44,024 nucleotides of DNA, taken from Elusimicrobiota bacterium (GTDB lineage Bacteria; Elusimicrobiota; Elusimicrobia; UBA1565; UBA9628). The notes beneath the pieces were generated by a model, which had not been told where the DNA came from, did no database searches, and saw nothing but the letters and a program-made list of their open reading frames with translations. Positions 30,901 through 34,460 of this stretch are shown here, in pieces. A program made the translations under genes and the position numbers. Positions within the stretch are counted from its first letter, which is position 1. Every line of letters starts with the position of its first letter. The stretch is taken from positions 1 through 44,024 of the forward strand of contig JACRNU010000082.1 in assembly GCA_016234805.1 (NCBI GenBank), read 5' to 3'.

Positions 30901-32294
30901 ACGTAGACCCCGAGCCCGCCTGGGTCGAGCGCGACATCGTGCCAGGTACGCCTCCCTCCGGCAGAGGCCACGGTCTTCTGCCAGGCCAGTTGGGCGTTCG
31001 TCCTGTCGTACTTCTGCAGAAGGGCGTCGGAGTTGCCGGACCCGTCCACGTATTGGTCTCCGGAAACGTAGATATCGTTGAACTCCCCCCCAGCCAGGCC
31101 CATGCCGCGGTCGGTGAGGTTGTTGGGAGAGTTGTAGGTCGTGGTCCACTGCATGACGCCCGCGATGCTGTACTTGCGCAGCCAGAGGTCCTGGCCGTTG
31201 ACCGGGCCGCCGTAAGCCTCGCCGAGGACGTAGACATTCACCCCGTCGCTCTTCACCTGATTGGCGTAGTCGCTGCCGCCGCTGTCGTAGGTCTGGGTCC
31301 ACGCCAGGCTGCCGTCGAAGTTGTAGCGCTGGGCCAGGACGTTCACCCCGCCCGCGGAACGGGTCTCCAGGCCGGCGACATAGATTCCTACGCCGTCCAC
31401 GTCCACGCCGTTGCCCCGGTCCGCAAGGTTGTCCGGGCTGTTGTAGGTCGTGGTCCACTGGAGCACGCCCGCGGTGCTGTAATTGATCAGCAGGAGGTCG
31501 TCGTCATGCCCGATATCCGAGCGGTTCGCGGTGCCTACGACGTACACCTGGCCGTAGCCGACCCAGATCCTGCGGGCCACATCATTGCCGTTGCCAGGGC
31601 TGTTGTAGTACTTGGTCCATTTCGTATCGCCGTTCGGGCCGTATCTCCGCACGAAGATGTCGTCATTGCCGGCCGAGCCCCTGAAGATGCCTGCCACGTA
31701 GACGTCGCTCGCGGTATTGTCATGCGCGATGGCATAGCCGATGTCGCTGCCGTTGACCGGCCCGTTGACGGTCTGGAGCCACCCTCCGCCCGGAGTCCCC
31801 GGAGCTCCGAAATTGACCCAGGTGGCGGTCGAAAGGAAGCCCGGCGCCATGGGCACCTGGTTCACTTCATTCGAGGGCGGGGACACGGTATCGCCGAACG
31901 CCTGGGCGAAGACCCTAAAGTAGTAGGTCGGGGTGATGCTCCCGTCGGAGCCGTCACGGCCCGTGTCCAGGCCTCCCACGATGAAGGCGGCGCCGTCGCT
32001 GGCCGCCACCGGTCCGGTGGAGCGCACGATCTGGGCATTGGCAGGGTTCCAGACCACTCCGGCTGAAAAGGTCGCGTACTGCACGTAGAAAGTGCTTCCA
32101 ATAGCCAAGGCATCAGGCCAGGTCCAGGTGAGCTTGATCGAACCGTTGAAAACACCGGTCTGGGCCGAGGGGCTCGTGACCTGGCTTGTTGCGGCCCAGG
32201 CAGAGGAAGCCGACGCCAGCAGGGAGATTGCGAGAGACGCTCTCAGTATCTTTCTCATATGCCTCATGACCGACCTGGTTCCCTCAATACTCAT
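12942..32294 (-). CDS. Secreted 6450-residue multidomain surface protein (propellers, FN3, PPC, Cna/CarboxypepD-like modules, FlgD-like tail)
   Basis: A signal peptide ends at SAWA-34; M10 or M13 are alternative starts. Order by residue: FN3-like domain (35-170), seven-unit propeller (180-541), layered beta region (565-830), second FN3 (840-948), second seven-unit propeller (980-1345), another layered beta region (1640-1880). About 15 carboxypeptidase-regulatory-like beta-sandwich modules follow, many with Asp/Asn-rich DxNxD-type loops (about 1900-4360), interrupted by FN3 domains (2725-2915, 3015-3120) and two pre-peptidase C-terminal domains (3226-3352, 4023-4135). Then come an internal FlgD-like segment (about 4660-4760), more regulatory-like domains, a ZU5-like domain near 6150-6320, and a C-terminal FlgD/T9SS-like domain (YNVAGELVR ... 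GSGIYFAEI). No enzyme active site was found. It is probably a surface adhesin or scaffold. The ATG overlaps the HEPN stop (ATGA), and the PorV-like gene follows after two bases. Confidence 0.9.
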   Translation of the reverse strand: MSIEGTRSVMRHMRKILRASLAISLLASASSAWAATSQVTSPSAQTGVFNGSIKLTWTWPDALAIGSTFYVQYATFSAGVVWNPANAQIVRSTGPVAASDGAAFIVGGLDTGRDGSDGSITPTYYFRVFAQAFGDTVSPPSNEVNQVPMAPGFLSTATWVNFGAPGTPGGGWLQTVNGPVNGSDIGYAIAHDNTASDVYVAGIFRGSAGNDDIFVRRYGPNGDTKWTKYYNSPGNGNDVARRIWVGYGQVYVVGTANRSDIGHDDDLLLINYSTAGVLQWTTTYNSPDNLADRGNGVDVDGVGIYVAGLETRSAGGVNVLAQRYNFDGSLAWTQTYDSGGSDYANQVKSDGVNVYVLGEAYGGPVNGQDLWLRKYSIAGVMQWTTTYNSPNNLTDRGMGLAGGEFNDIYVSGDQYVDGSGNSDALLQKYDRTNAQLAWQKTVASAGGRRTWHDVALDPGGLGVYVAGREGPSANTDIVVKKYDNTGLEQWTTSYAGPNSGIDEGVGIHVSKSSNVYVTGYERRSIGQLDDVWVRRYNYDAFQGGSAGTTKIWNGANGGLASLGTNWFDGFPPQNGDYVVFGATNPLNACDWDLAVTLSSVTFKVEYSTIVKFSNAVTVSGPFELLAPNATAYFYPNANNAHVLNGPVTVATGVFRVDGATVVAVGTMTVKAGFLQLGTNALFKAGKVAGWSSSAFLMEDQIKTGPPIVTSTSTANVLYFNVDGRVDISSGIFQRLSSTGVVMGNTVSIVSFSSVTFAGPLLSGTTAINFDMGTPFITSTFTNVNFADSNIAVNVRADLLNTNSRITMRDAKGPQAGEAFDNDPAGFPDVVEWPTATGGAAAPSGLTAVAAPGVGTVGLQWQWNEALSAGASFYIQYSTNPSTSWDVSKAQVMITTGPVSLAPNGAYVRVGGLDTGRNGGDVDISPVYYFRVFVRRVTGELSPSSNQASLAGTPAPPGTTNFTPKGAQGTPGGGWLSELAGPSVGPSMAYAVGEGPGGEVYVTGGLQTSGPLVMFLRKFDSAGALQWTRYFNGVSSTTVLTEGRALKAGGDEILVAGRTIRDTGLPEDAILLKYLSNGLLQWATTYQGASGGNDNFLGVTADDSYIYAAGYEFFSVGDENGLVRKYSPDGLYAFWTTTYNNSPTNGPDRYTGITLAGGNLFATGFKTVGGGKTDLILHKYDTSANLFWRRAYDGPTADDDAGYGIVNDGTNVYVVGTSSHGNQSNNAVMFKYDSSGNNVWISTFNGALNRDDSGLAAAVANGGLYAVGFESAAAQSNNAWVAKYDLNGLQQWVTGYNYLDFIDDGRGVFVDSSGDMFVAGAEQTNSGTSWYKAFVRKYNADAFGGGSGGLTQVRVNGVVLGQATLGANSNNKLLMGATIWSEGGSVTMSSITVSMLGTAPATQLTAKVIKDLNGNGAFESGSEPILSTMVFAAGSPPKAALWLSPSQTITGTSQYYLLSVSLSSVAVGKTVEFSIESPGDLTASGGDMVGAFPLESGPRPVWGEVFAKPSNGVVPYTEPAVGSMGGLDTGFYLNAGQQVLVETDPTIFWDSGAGNTTSTGNVGGACGTCVVSSTNSGRLIYRVGGGSWAPVPWTSSTLTVTGGGNLILGMNDIPGSYGDNTGKLSLNFTILTSTAAKVWVGGTAGYLNKANLDSNWAGGKKPYEGETVWLDNSAYDCDWDIPNITLGMLAMTTGYSHSLNIVQAAGLPNTLFVSSSATIGRGTLDLQWNTMEVQGNMVVHSSATLDLAQGTLRLKYFDIKDAAFLVTNVANQARMENLTNGPYWEFHIRGATVTVNNTAGLKVRNSAGIHLSGKAHVNSFNRVGVEYDVPTSTPGLGFYDNTVVTREFYDWYFDNNLQTNVDATRPPAGSVFTFYNSTGAKFGTPFEADPNSLVFWSPDGGGTAGTISGRLDYAGAASGDYQLRVTTVSTGIMGAGQVVAISSGAVGYTLSNLPTPATYYVFGFKSSGTEPWNDQPRGGVGNPGAWRSQALFLASGASLTNKDITIQDWGTVSGNITLNTSQTGSLRIHAWRGTDPPCGNCTREAAWYANDAGGSYSFYAPPASDYTIIAFKDVDNDDVTDAFEAVGSSAVIEVASLATHSGTDITVSGGGYAPGGVVYLSTHAMQDAGVIGHSGSYPLARLKLYSYGADSTLNGIKLEYAGERPAGSFEMSVYEDSNANGLLDTANDNYKGMYMATAGQPSSGTVQFYQSDSIVSGSTRTYFLAVNLYSQFVSSAGIRISTSANFALGAGEMAGQAGLYPVVSTAGVRFAVPSMSYAYANNSGGANTYFRVDEGQALHIEALGLWRYASAAGQVGPGGLASSTGQYTILPSANVGELIGRIQDPSGGSSPWFRVGTSTDFASSAYTGDLVLAMNDYVDSFYDNSGDLFAGFQISGSTVGSLSGTVYYAGGQGNSITVTLYNFTTEVSVASTSVRSLAISGVGAPTSYPYSFSGLPPGWYGVKAQHDNASYTDHVGYSGNKAYVAKGGNSYLDVNMALGLGDIGGSLSYSGNQNFGNFLVVAATQTDLGHAVVFGSAAVTAAGPYTVANLPAPATYYLFAIRDGNNNEDLDGPEPFGYYDGGVNQSSSPISRMGQALAPVWVNAAGSVSGKNITLRDKGAINGFVTVSSAVTSGTIYVFAGRGPAGAPETVVENMAEMQIWPPVPEAGLFYDIGMLRPGKDYSIWGFLDQNNNKYADGSEPFFQTFSSDTVISSGSYASFSFGLSQPMAPPAVPNFMAQSDTPDSAMFTWNPVQGATQYELRTLGGVWRATLTPPTTSYQHTGLGPNQQSDIRRIVAINPVGTGPAVDLASYRYSLASLPTGLNMLSVYQSSATLGWSRNGSPVGTQYEIHRATALPDEVSPAQFVLAGTTTLANFTDMGLTPSATYFWRLYSRNSHGNYTGPTASVSTSALPSQAAFSIAGTVNYFGSQPGAIYMEANIASSFAAPQAGRIMMPKVNSQPYFIPLPSGANHYVRAYVDANGDGALSLGEDLGYFNGTTPSAIAVPATGKNFSIQIDTVPPSYPAGLAATAGINQAALAWGRPTKNADGSTLYDLYGFRVERSSGTLGAVFEDLTPTLLSSATLTFTDLSPLSGLQNQYRVRALDWGLNISSATPPVAVTPSQGGSISGFMSTHTATTAGVFRMRLSTRPEAGINFWTAERGLVTQSSYSFTGLSTGTYYVRAFRDVNGNNIAEPRDEPTGAFGGINTAYPVYLFSGNSVPGANIAVCDRVYLIMTSTGASKTGMALAANDCPAQDKGPGYTTDLYAIRVGGGSVGSVGVGTEVEIRLNAPTYEEEVVVIDPNGGVAARSNDPNGVMVRLLLNTTGTYLIESTSFGPGQTGNYDLWVDQRRFSGNINGTVSYTGAGRVMVQLFNSPDERAFPIQTQDWVANGGAYAFTGLSDGTYYVRGFKDVNMSSATDTGEPVGAFGPVNAPTAITITGGVSSLAGAPANVSIALPMVGAVDGSVLYTGSQSGWLVIEAGKEICPNCREIDVVRRSSISITGASNTPYMLDFLAPSTSYVVRSFVDSNGNFSPDIMEAVASSKPVNAVANSTTSIYLELIDPGAGVSGDASFQGTIDTNSVSGLSTSTIFVGWSRNQSMQPLEYTMTIVPSVWPITYAKTGIYGGSTYYLAAFMDINNNQNPDDREGEPVGWGAPEGYAGIPPDPQQIWTPLSGVTTGNIVLTEPPNGKVSGFVSVSSSLMPSAPLMVEAWLPGSTGQGSGNRMQITRLANTTYYAYALGNLSASTGVFQVKGWLDSNLNRFIDSGEPLGQVFNVAVTSQAGGSPAPTTVSFNVFQAGSMGSGNAFGQVEGSISYAGTQPGSYFIVRFFNNSTYYGLPVSTFAVPAVAVPGSFGFMKGNLPLGAYWMDAYRASTVGDAYNPTYQAYGKLNGAASVTLTETAPYAFIGVGSVSDPGTSATGAGAISGNLVYNGTLGGGMVRASLRPIVNGVASDTPVRNSAAAYAASTAYSFTNVSTGPYLVNAFVDANQNFVPDLTEPVAMSSATGAWLLGPTLTGQNLLLCDRKPITQGVDEFAVLASTDCTAPDRGGAYQKLYAFQGTRGQAVTITLRALGFTDSFLNLYDPLGNRVMFDDESEGSGNARITGFVLPKEGLYTIGASAYAPGITGAFKLSLTGASGVGQTGSIAGSVSYDGSQGGQIMVALFSSSTFQPNFFVADRTLVSTRNYVFDGLVTGASYYIGAYVDVNFDRVPTNGEDKGMFGSDGQPYALFLQNGQNLSGIDIPIQASTVASSYMGYITGIATYTATAAQSTRLIIEAWPTAAMIGQPSAVRQILVNLDDTLPGGVNHLAYDLAVPGNAMYYIRGFLDHNFDFVRSTDEPRGIYAPVLGAEGVWVPANNTVLDKNFNLHAPGVGAGGLYSGQGTASLWISSTPAGVPQRLILTYTAGGVGLQAGGMIGFMVPQGWGMPMNVVQGAGLNAPTVNGPSIMAILSAGAAAGTPLTLEFDTWAPCFQGYSTFTVVSARTSATPPAPLFGGSPAVRVGPGSVAYFQPKNAAFSVRQDELSDPLWIEGYDTCGNKTEVANLAIGHISTVTLNAKMYVSTSSKFDPDASFGFSTYTAISTTTVLPLYFDVGTSSKSFFVKASSVGPKAVELVFYPNNNDLTKPSTFYYGFAVMSSSALTNVGVMTSPLGAAAKSVTLYPGDPAQPNMAFFGFTLGDPGMNWRILVSSMPFKTDLVPIVLWERWGYGMPAPGEVSWDGRYSPWLNNGVRAPNGIYYIRIEVGSGIKDESLKVVISAPQIAGKVYDVGKIPSLPLPGVSLDAYGPAGAKAWSDTVGSFVMPGLMAGWYQIFLNKTDYLSGWASVKLESNGSISSWTATTDSIGVSTNATGGVDFAMRSPPVLTVTGEIGNVSIPTDRWGSLAVRKSTSCAGGAISGDTLWGPLRLKAGTTTFDDGGQWDPATQQMVERQYLRFQVAAATYAVKAEFMDFAAACTTVYVDAAGVSLNFPASSFTKKSSIQGTVTLPGGGNPNGLFVSVNAIPVSSASSNGGFGGVWLPAGTLTLPYVVPNLDAGDYLLRANVPNFPAQALGPMALAAATDLAGKNFTFTAGRTITGNVTVPGGGTAQATAMTAYVNAWAPAASSTTFAWTQAAKGGGAASVGYTLTGLDNNTTYQIFVYLQGSEGMNLEANGLPMSVYLAGVDLAGQNVNFTQSAGVIAAPIKLPAGAVDFKNVDLYGLIAASPRPEDVGRTFQIIPATSVVLAPPVGFSGTIRCHDGTPAGLAMLASGDCPAGVNIATMTIPTLPTQTVEVTLHYKTTGRMLKRLVSVTNGQGTNTPVFDFAASSVTFKVSGEIFNQINNSVFKSSAAGAFANINMNAVATVFLTNPKGNLIKDGSDNNVSLSTAILAIRQEFTGYNLAVSTTFKPATDRFAYIADSGVYELSNLSPGSYFFKTGDLRACSSCTVAVPGVGQLVHVSNMDRSSVNFTLSDGYGVSGKVYFDESIATSAVIGLTVLNRRQEVVRSTVVYIGDAGLNVTANSVDYSMPNLPSGEYYSLRAADLGSPAKYAARPIRFPDPTSEGGLQSALSGQDVLLQRAAFVTGRMKDAKTGDMITGANATLLPENFEVRAVANPFVEGGYVLAQSSVAGRPIFGDGYFRVGPLMPKLTYDLKLRQTKWDPGFIAKGSQNFNPAAVGGLLLQPGETRDVGVVDLYQGLYLKGVVYQSTTTGPTLGNIKVTAKPSFGDSGVKAETFTNPQGAYTLWVSTNINDVTAAPGDGNLASNGTYYAEKLLRTVNLLTTTTADFLLDPLRGLTSTYFVVTEDGGALSYPFGDKKGFPAAAVNMQPVGIVPVNNPLGDIESITNADGSFTLPALATGTYFMRVTSLGYAVTKTTVTVKTDSVSLFNSAGAAITDFKVMLYKGGSVSGRILKRDGSSPSQDEVGGVGAANFAAGEFVIGSVDFDPTAKTVNSYSLSGFKAGTSYDIVILPKDKKAGLPVFPPEGKGFSVASATTTLSNYTLTYPANPMDCMATSKGLGNLQFQVKIECTDALRNETDYDNDLSQLLTVSNVTSPGAISPLTPNTAYSFPNSGGSLLNVDKEMNASRKKITAVYRSTGTAETNFSLRLRVYSSQRSHQTGDYYYFDRTYDFFTGLDSHSTGKVSNIEGGGVSLEPSGSDETQGKDEKSGINFQAGTFEDDAGVVCASCSVTIGVSKATDEKLAKTMALRTFGFVPPSVGQRRRPMSLPAEMEVAMETYRVLASTKVNGVNALSSFYSIFLPASIRHQLKARADLTMSFDLLSTTDTASVDVYYYNFTLGRYVKETSDRRIDTANKTITVSVDHLSTFVVLDGAPTYTAAGTLKTEKIHAFSFPNPGDCVTHTGLTADTAVGQIAGGGAVHNAFQGVMIRYSLPNSGAGKFEETRINIYNVAGELVRVINQGYLEGNKTYYMPWNCGNQRGGTVGSGIYFAEIVWGSQREFFKIAIIKGSGL
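19200..26580 (-). repeat. Array of about 15 beta-sandwich modules with Asp/Asn-rich loops
   Basis: Modules of 80-100 residues begin G.(I/V)(S/N)G.(V/L).Y.G and contain a Y.F..L..G.YYV strand. They close with an acidic loop such as FRDVNGNN, YVDANGDG, FVDSNGNF, FMDINNNQ, WLDSNLNR, FVDANQNF, YVDVNFDR or FLDHNFDF, followed by .EP.G. The fold resembles carboxypeptidase-regulatory/Cna-B-like modules. The loops resemble calcium sites, which is an inference. Modules are diverged, so the array is old. Confidence 0.75.
28258..29350 (-). repeat. Second seven-unit beta-propeller of the giant protein
   Basis: Again seven SBBP-like units of about 50 residues can be counted, starting SMAYAVGE, TTVLTEGR, NDNFLGVT, DRYTGITL, DDAGYGIV, DDSGLAAA and DDGRGVFV. 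Each has a central VYVVG-type strand and a K(Y/F)D..G...W strand. The block is preceded by an FN3 domain very like the one before the first propeller. Confidence 0.8.
30670..31750 (-). repeat. First seven-unit beta-propeller of the giant protein
   Basis: Seven consecutive units of about 50 residues share the frame VYVAG ... D.L..KY...G...W.TTYNSP (SBBP-like). Unit starts are DIGYAIAH, NDVARRIW, DRGNGVDV, DYANQVKS, DRGMGLAG, RTWHDVAL and DEGVGIHV. Seven units are enough for a closed seven-bladed propeller. Confidence 0.8.
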
Positions 32295-32689
32295 ACGCGC
32301 ATCACCGATTTGACGGTCTCCAGCACGAAATCGGCGCCCTCCAAAGACTTGACGGCATCATCCCGCGCGTAAACTTCCTCGAGGTAGAAAGCCGGCGCCC
32401 TCATGTTTGACAACTCGGATGAGATGGTCCGGACGCGTTCCAACGCATCGTCGGAAACAACGATCTTCCGCTCCCGGCACGCCTTGCGGAACAAGTCCCC
32501 CACGTCGTGATGCTTGGGATAGTCGAAACCGAGGAAACGCAGAGCGGCTTTCAACGCCAACTCGACCGCCTCCTGGGCCCTGCGGATGCAGAGGTTGAAG
32601 TCCCCCTTCTGCATGGCCGCCGAGGCATCCGCCTTTCGAATATGGAGCGCCTTCTCCCATAAGGCTATTGCGGCGTCGTGATTGGTCAC
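32291..32689 (-). CDS. HEPN-domain protein (partner of the MNT nucleotidyltransferase)
   Basis: The 132-residue HEPN (PF05168-like) protein has RRAQEAVELALKAALRFLG, then PKHHDVGDLF, and near the C-terminus SNMRAPAFYLEE ... AV..LEGADFVLETV. In MNT/HEPN pairs the HEPN protein is usually an RNase-type toxin kept inactive by AMPylation or binding from the MNT partner. Here no RX4-6H ribonuclease motif is evident: the Arg of NMRAPAFYLEE is not followed by His, so activity may be altered or lost. The start is a GTG at 32689 forming a 4-base GTGA overlap with the MNT stop; a longer frame reaching 32962 only shadows the MNT gene. The stop TGA overlaps the ATG of the giant gene (ATGA). Confidence 0.8.
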   Translation of the reverse strand: MTNHDAAIALWEKALHIRKADASAAMQKGDFNLCIRRAQEAVELALKAALRFLGFDYPKHHDVGDLFRKACRERKIVVSDDALERVRTISSELSNMRAPAFYLEEVYARDDAVKSLEGADFVLETVKSVMRV

Positions 32690-33186
32690 AGCTCGAAGAC
32701 CTCGCCGGCCCGCAGGTCGGGCTTCAGGTCCCAATACCACGATCCATCCGGCATGGTTTCCTTCCGGGATCCGAGCCTTTCCATGCCGGCCTTCACCATT
32801 CCCAGCCGTTTCTTGAAGAAATCGTCCCTGTCGAAGAGAAAGACAGCCTCCTCGGTCATGTCCAAATAGAGCCACCGGTTCTGGCCGGCCTGCGACCTTG
32901 TCAGCGTCAGGCAGCTCAGGACCGGGATGGTCCCGAACTTGGGATCCCTGTAGGGAGCGCAAACAGGGTCTCTCTCCAACCCCAACTTGGCGTCGAGGAC
33001 CGCATTTGCGGCATCCGCATCAGCGTCCTCCACGACAACGAGAATGTCCAAGTCGCTGTCCGGCCCGGAGTCGCCCCTGGCCACGGAACCGTACAGTATT
33101 ATCGAGACCAACGAGTCCCCCAGCCTCTTGGCGAGGAGTTCCCGGAACTTCTCCAGTAGGGGCCGATAATCCAGGCTAATACTCAT
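32686..33186 (-). CDS. MNT-type minimal nucleotidyltransferase
   Basis: The 166-residue protein has the DNA-polymerase-beta-like core: helix LEKFRELLAKRL, then YGSVARGDSGPDSDLDILV with the G33-S34 pair and the two metal-binding Asp residues D45 and D47. Such proteins are the antidotes of HEPN toxins and can transfer AMP to them. The C-terminal half (about 90-166) extends beyond a minimal MNT domain and contains W-rich segments of unknown role. Its ATG lies 11 bases inside the end of the barrel gene at 33176-34459, and the HEPN gene overlaps its stop by four bases, so the pair is embedded in the surface-protein operon. Confidence 0.85.
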   Translation of the reverse strand: MSISLDYRPLLEKFRELLAKRLGDSLVSIILYGSVARGDSGPDSDLDILVVVEDADADAANAVLDAKLGLERDPVCAPYRDPKFGTIPVLSCLTLTRSQAGQNRWLYLDMTEEAVFLFDRDDFFKKRLGMVKAGMERLGSRKETMPDGSWYWDLKPDLRAGEVFEL

Positions 33187-34459
33187 AGGCGAAACCCATC
33201 ATGTAGTTCGCGGTCCGGTAACTATAAAGGTAGGTCTTCTCGTAGGCCTGGTTGGAGGTGGCCCACAGGAAGTTCGCTTTCGCGATCAGGTTGAAGTTCT
33301 TGGCAATGGGGTAGGAGTTGGACATGCCCAGGGTGTAGCGGTCCTGCCACTGGTTGCTGCCGAGGTAAAGGCCGTCGGTGTTCTGCGCGAGCCGGCCGGT
33401 GTATACCTGGTGGCTATAAAGGAAAGAGAGGTTCACGCTCGCGGGCCGCTTCTTGTCCCCCCACGCGATGTTCCAGCTGGGGCCCCCGCCCAGGCTGTAG
33501 TAGCTGTAGGCGTCGTAGATGAACATGGTGCGGGCCGCGTCGAAGGAGTTCTGGTTCGAGCCGTTGTAGGAGGCGTTGAAGCTGAACATGTAGCCGAGCC
33601 GGAAGTCGCGGGAGCCGAGCTTCAGGGGCCTGGGGTAGCCCACGGCCACGGAAAGGTTCTGCTGGAAGTCCTGCCTGCCGTACGGCTTGGTGGCGTTGTA
33701 CTGGCCCTGGCGGTTGACGAGGCGCTGGTCGTTGAAGCTCTGATAGAGGGTGCTGGCGGTCGCGTGCAGGGAGATCACGGGGTCGTCGTACGGGAAGGGC
33801 CTGCTCCCGGCCATGGTCAGCTGGAAGTTCCAGGTGTCGAGCACGCTCTTGCTGGTGAGCTCGCGGTTCAAGGGGTTGCCCGAGGGGTCGACCTGGTTCT
33901 GGGACTCGAGCGAGGAGTAGTTCGGGAAGAGGACCCTATAGGCGTCGAACCCGATGCGGTAGGAGAAGGGGTCGTTGTAGACGTTCTCGGCTTCGACGCC
34001 GATGGAGACCTTCTCGTAGTCGAAGAGGCCGTAGCCCCAGGTCTCATCCAAAGTCTCCTTCAGGAAGCTGCGGCGGTAGGAGACGGGGAGCTTGAGCTTC
34101 CAATCGGTCTCGGCCGGGTTGTAGATCGGGGTGGCCGAGATCCGGTGGTCCATCTGCTGCTGGAAGAGGGTCCCTGAGCCCACGCCGTCGCCCACGCCCT
34201 TGGTGCCCTGGTAGTTGAACCAGTAGTGGGGGATGAGAGACCAGCGGTCGTTGAACTGGAGGACCGGAGCGACGTTGAGCGAGCCGTTGGCGTTGACGTT
34301 GGCGTTGGTCCCCTTCAGGAAGTACTGCCCGCCGAAGAGGGAAGCCTTGTAGACGGGGATGTATTCGACGGCGCACGCCGGGGCGGGGCCCAGCGTCCAG
34401 GCCGTGGCGGCCAGGACAACGGCCGCGAGCAGCGTCTTTCTCATGGTCTGTTCTCTCAT
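33176..34459 (-). CDS. Outer-membrane beta-barrel protein A
   Basis: The 427-residue protein has a signal peptide ending APACA before VEYIPVYK; MRKTLLA at 34444 is an alternative start with a tidier signal peptide. The mature part has many amphipathic strands and ends MMGFAYEY, the aromatic C-terminal residue of barrel proteins. It is paralogous to the barrel at 9328-10569 along the whole length (GGQYFLK, YQGTKGV, VGSGTLFQQQMDHR, FPNYSSLESQ, YN.SNQNS.DA). The ATG is one base after the stop of the FecR gene and the end overlaps the MNT gene by 11 bases. Function is unknown; pairing with a periplasmic FecR protein suggests an envelope channel or surface-assembly role. Confidence 0.8.
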   Translation of the reverse strand: MREQTMRKTLLAAVVLAATAWTLGPAPACAVEYIPVYKASLFGGQYFLKGTNANVNANGSLNVAPVLQFNDRWSLIPHYWFNYQGTKGVGDGVGSGTLFQQQMDHRISATPIYNPAETDWKLKLPVSYRRSFLKETLDETWGYGLFDYEKVSIGVEAENVYNDPFSYRIGFDAYRVLFPNYSSLESQNQVDPSGNPLNRELTSKSVLDTWNFQLTMAGSRPFPYDDPVISLHATASTLYQSFNDQRLVNRQGQYNATKPYGRQDFQQNLSVAVGYPRPLKLGSRDFRLGYMFSFNASYNGSNQNSFDAARTMFIYDAYSYYSLGGGPSWNIAWGDKKRPASVNLSFLYSHQVYTGRLAQNTDGLYLGSNQWQDRYTLGMSNSYPIAKNFNLIAKANFLWATSNQAYEKTYLYSYRTANYMMGFAYEY

Positions 34460-34460
34460 G

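Noticed and set aside
32291..32962. Longer HEPN frame starting at 32962
   Set aside because: The first 90 codons overlap the MNT gene in another frame and look like shadow sequence; the GTG at 32689 in the GTGA overlap fits the HEPN domain start.
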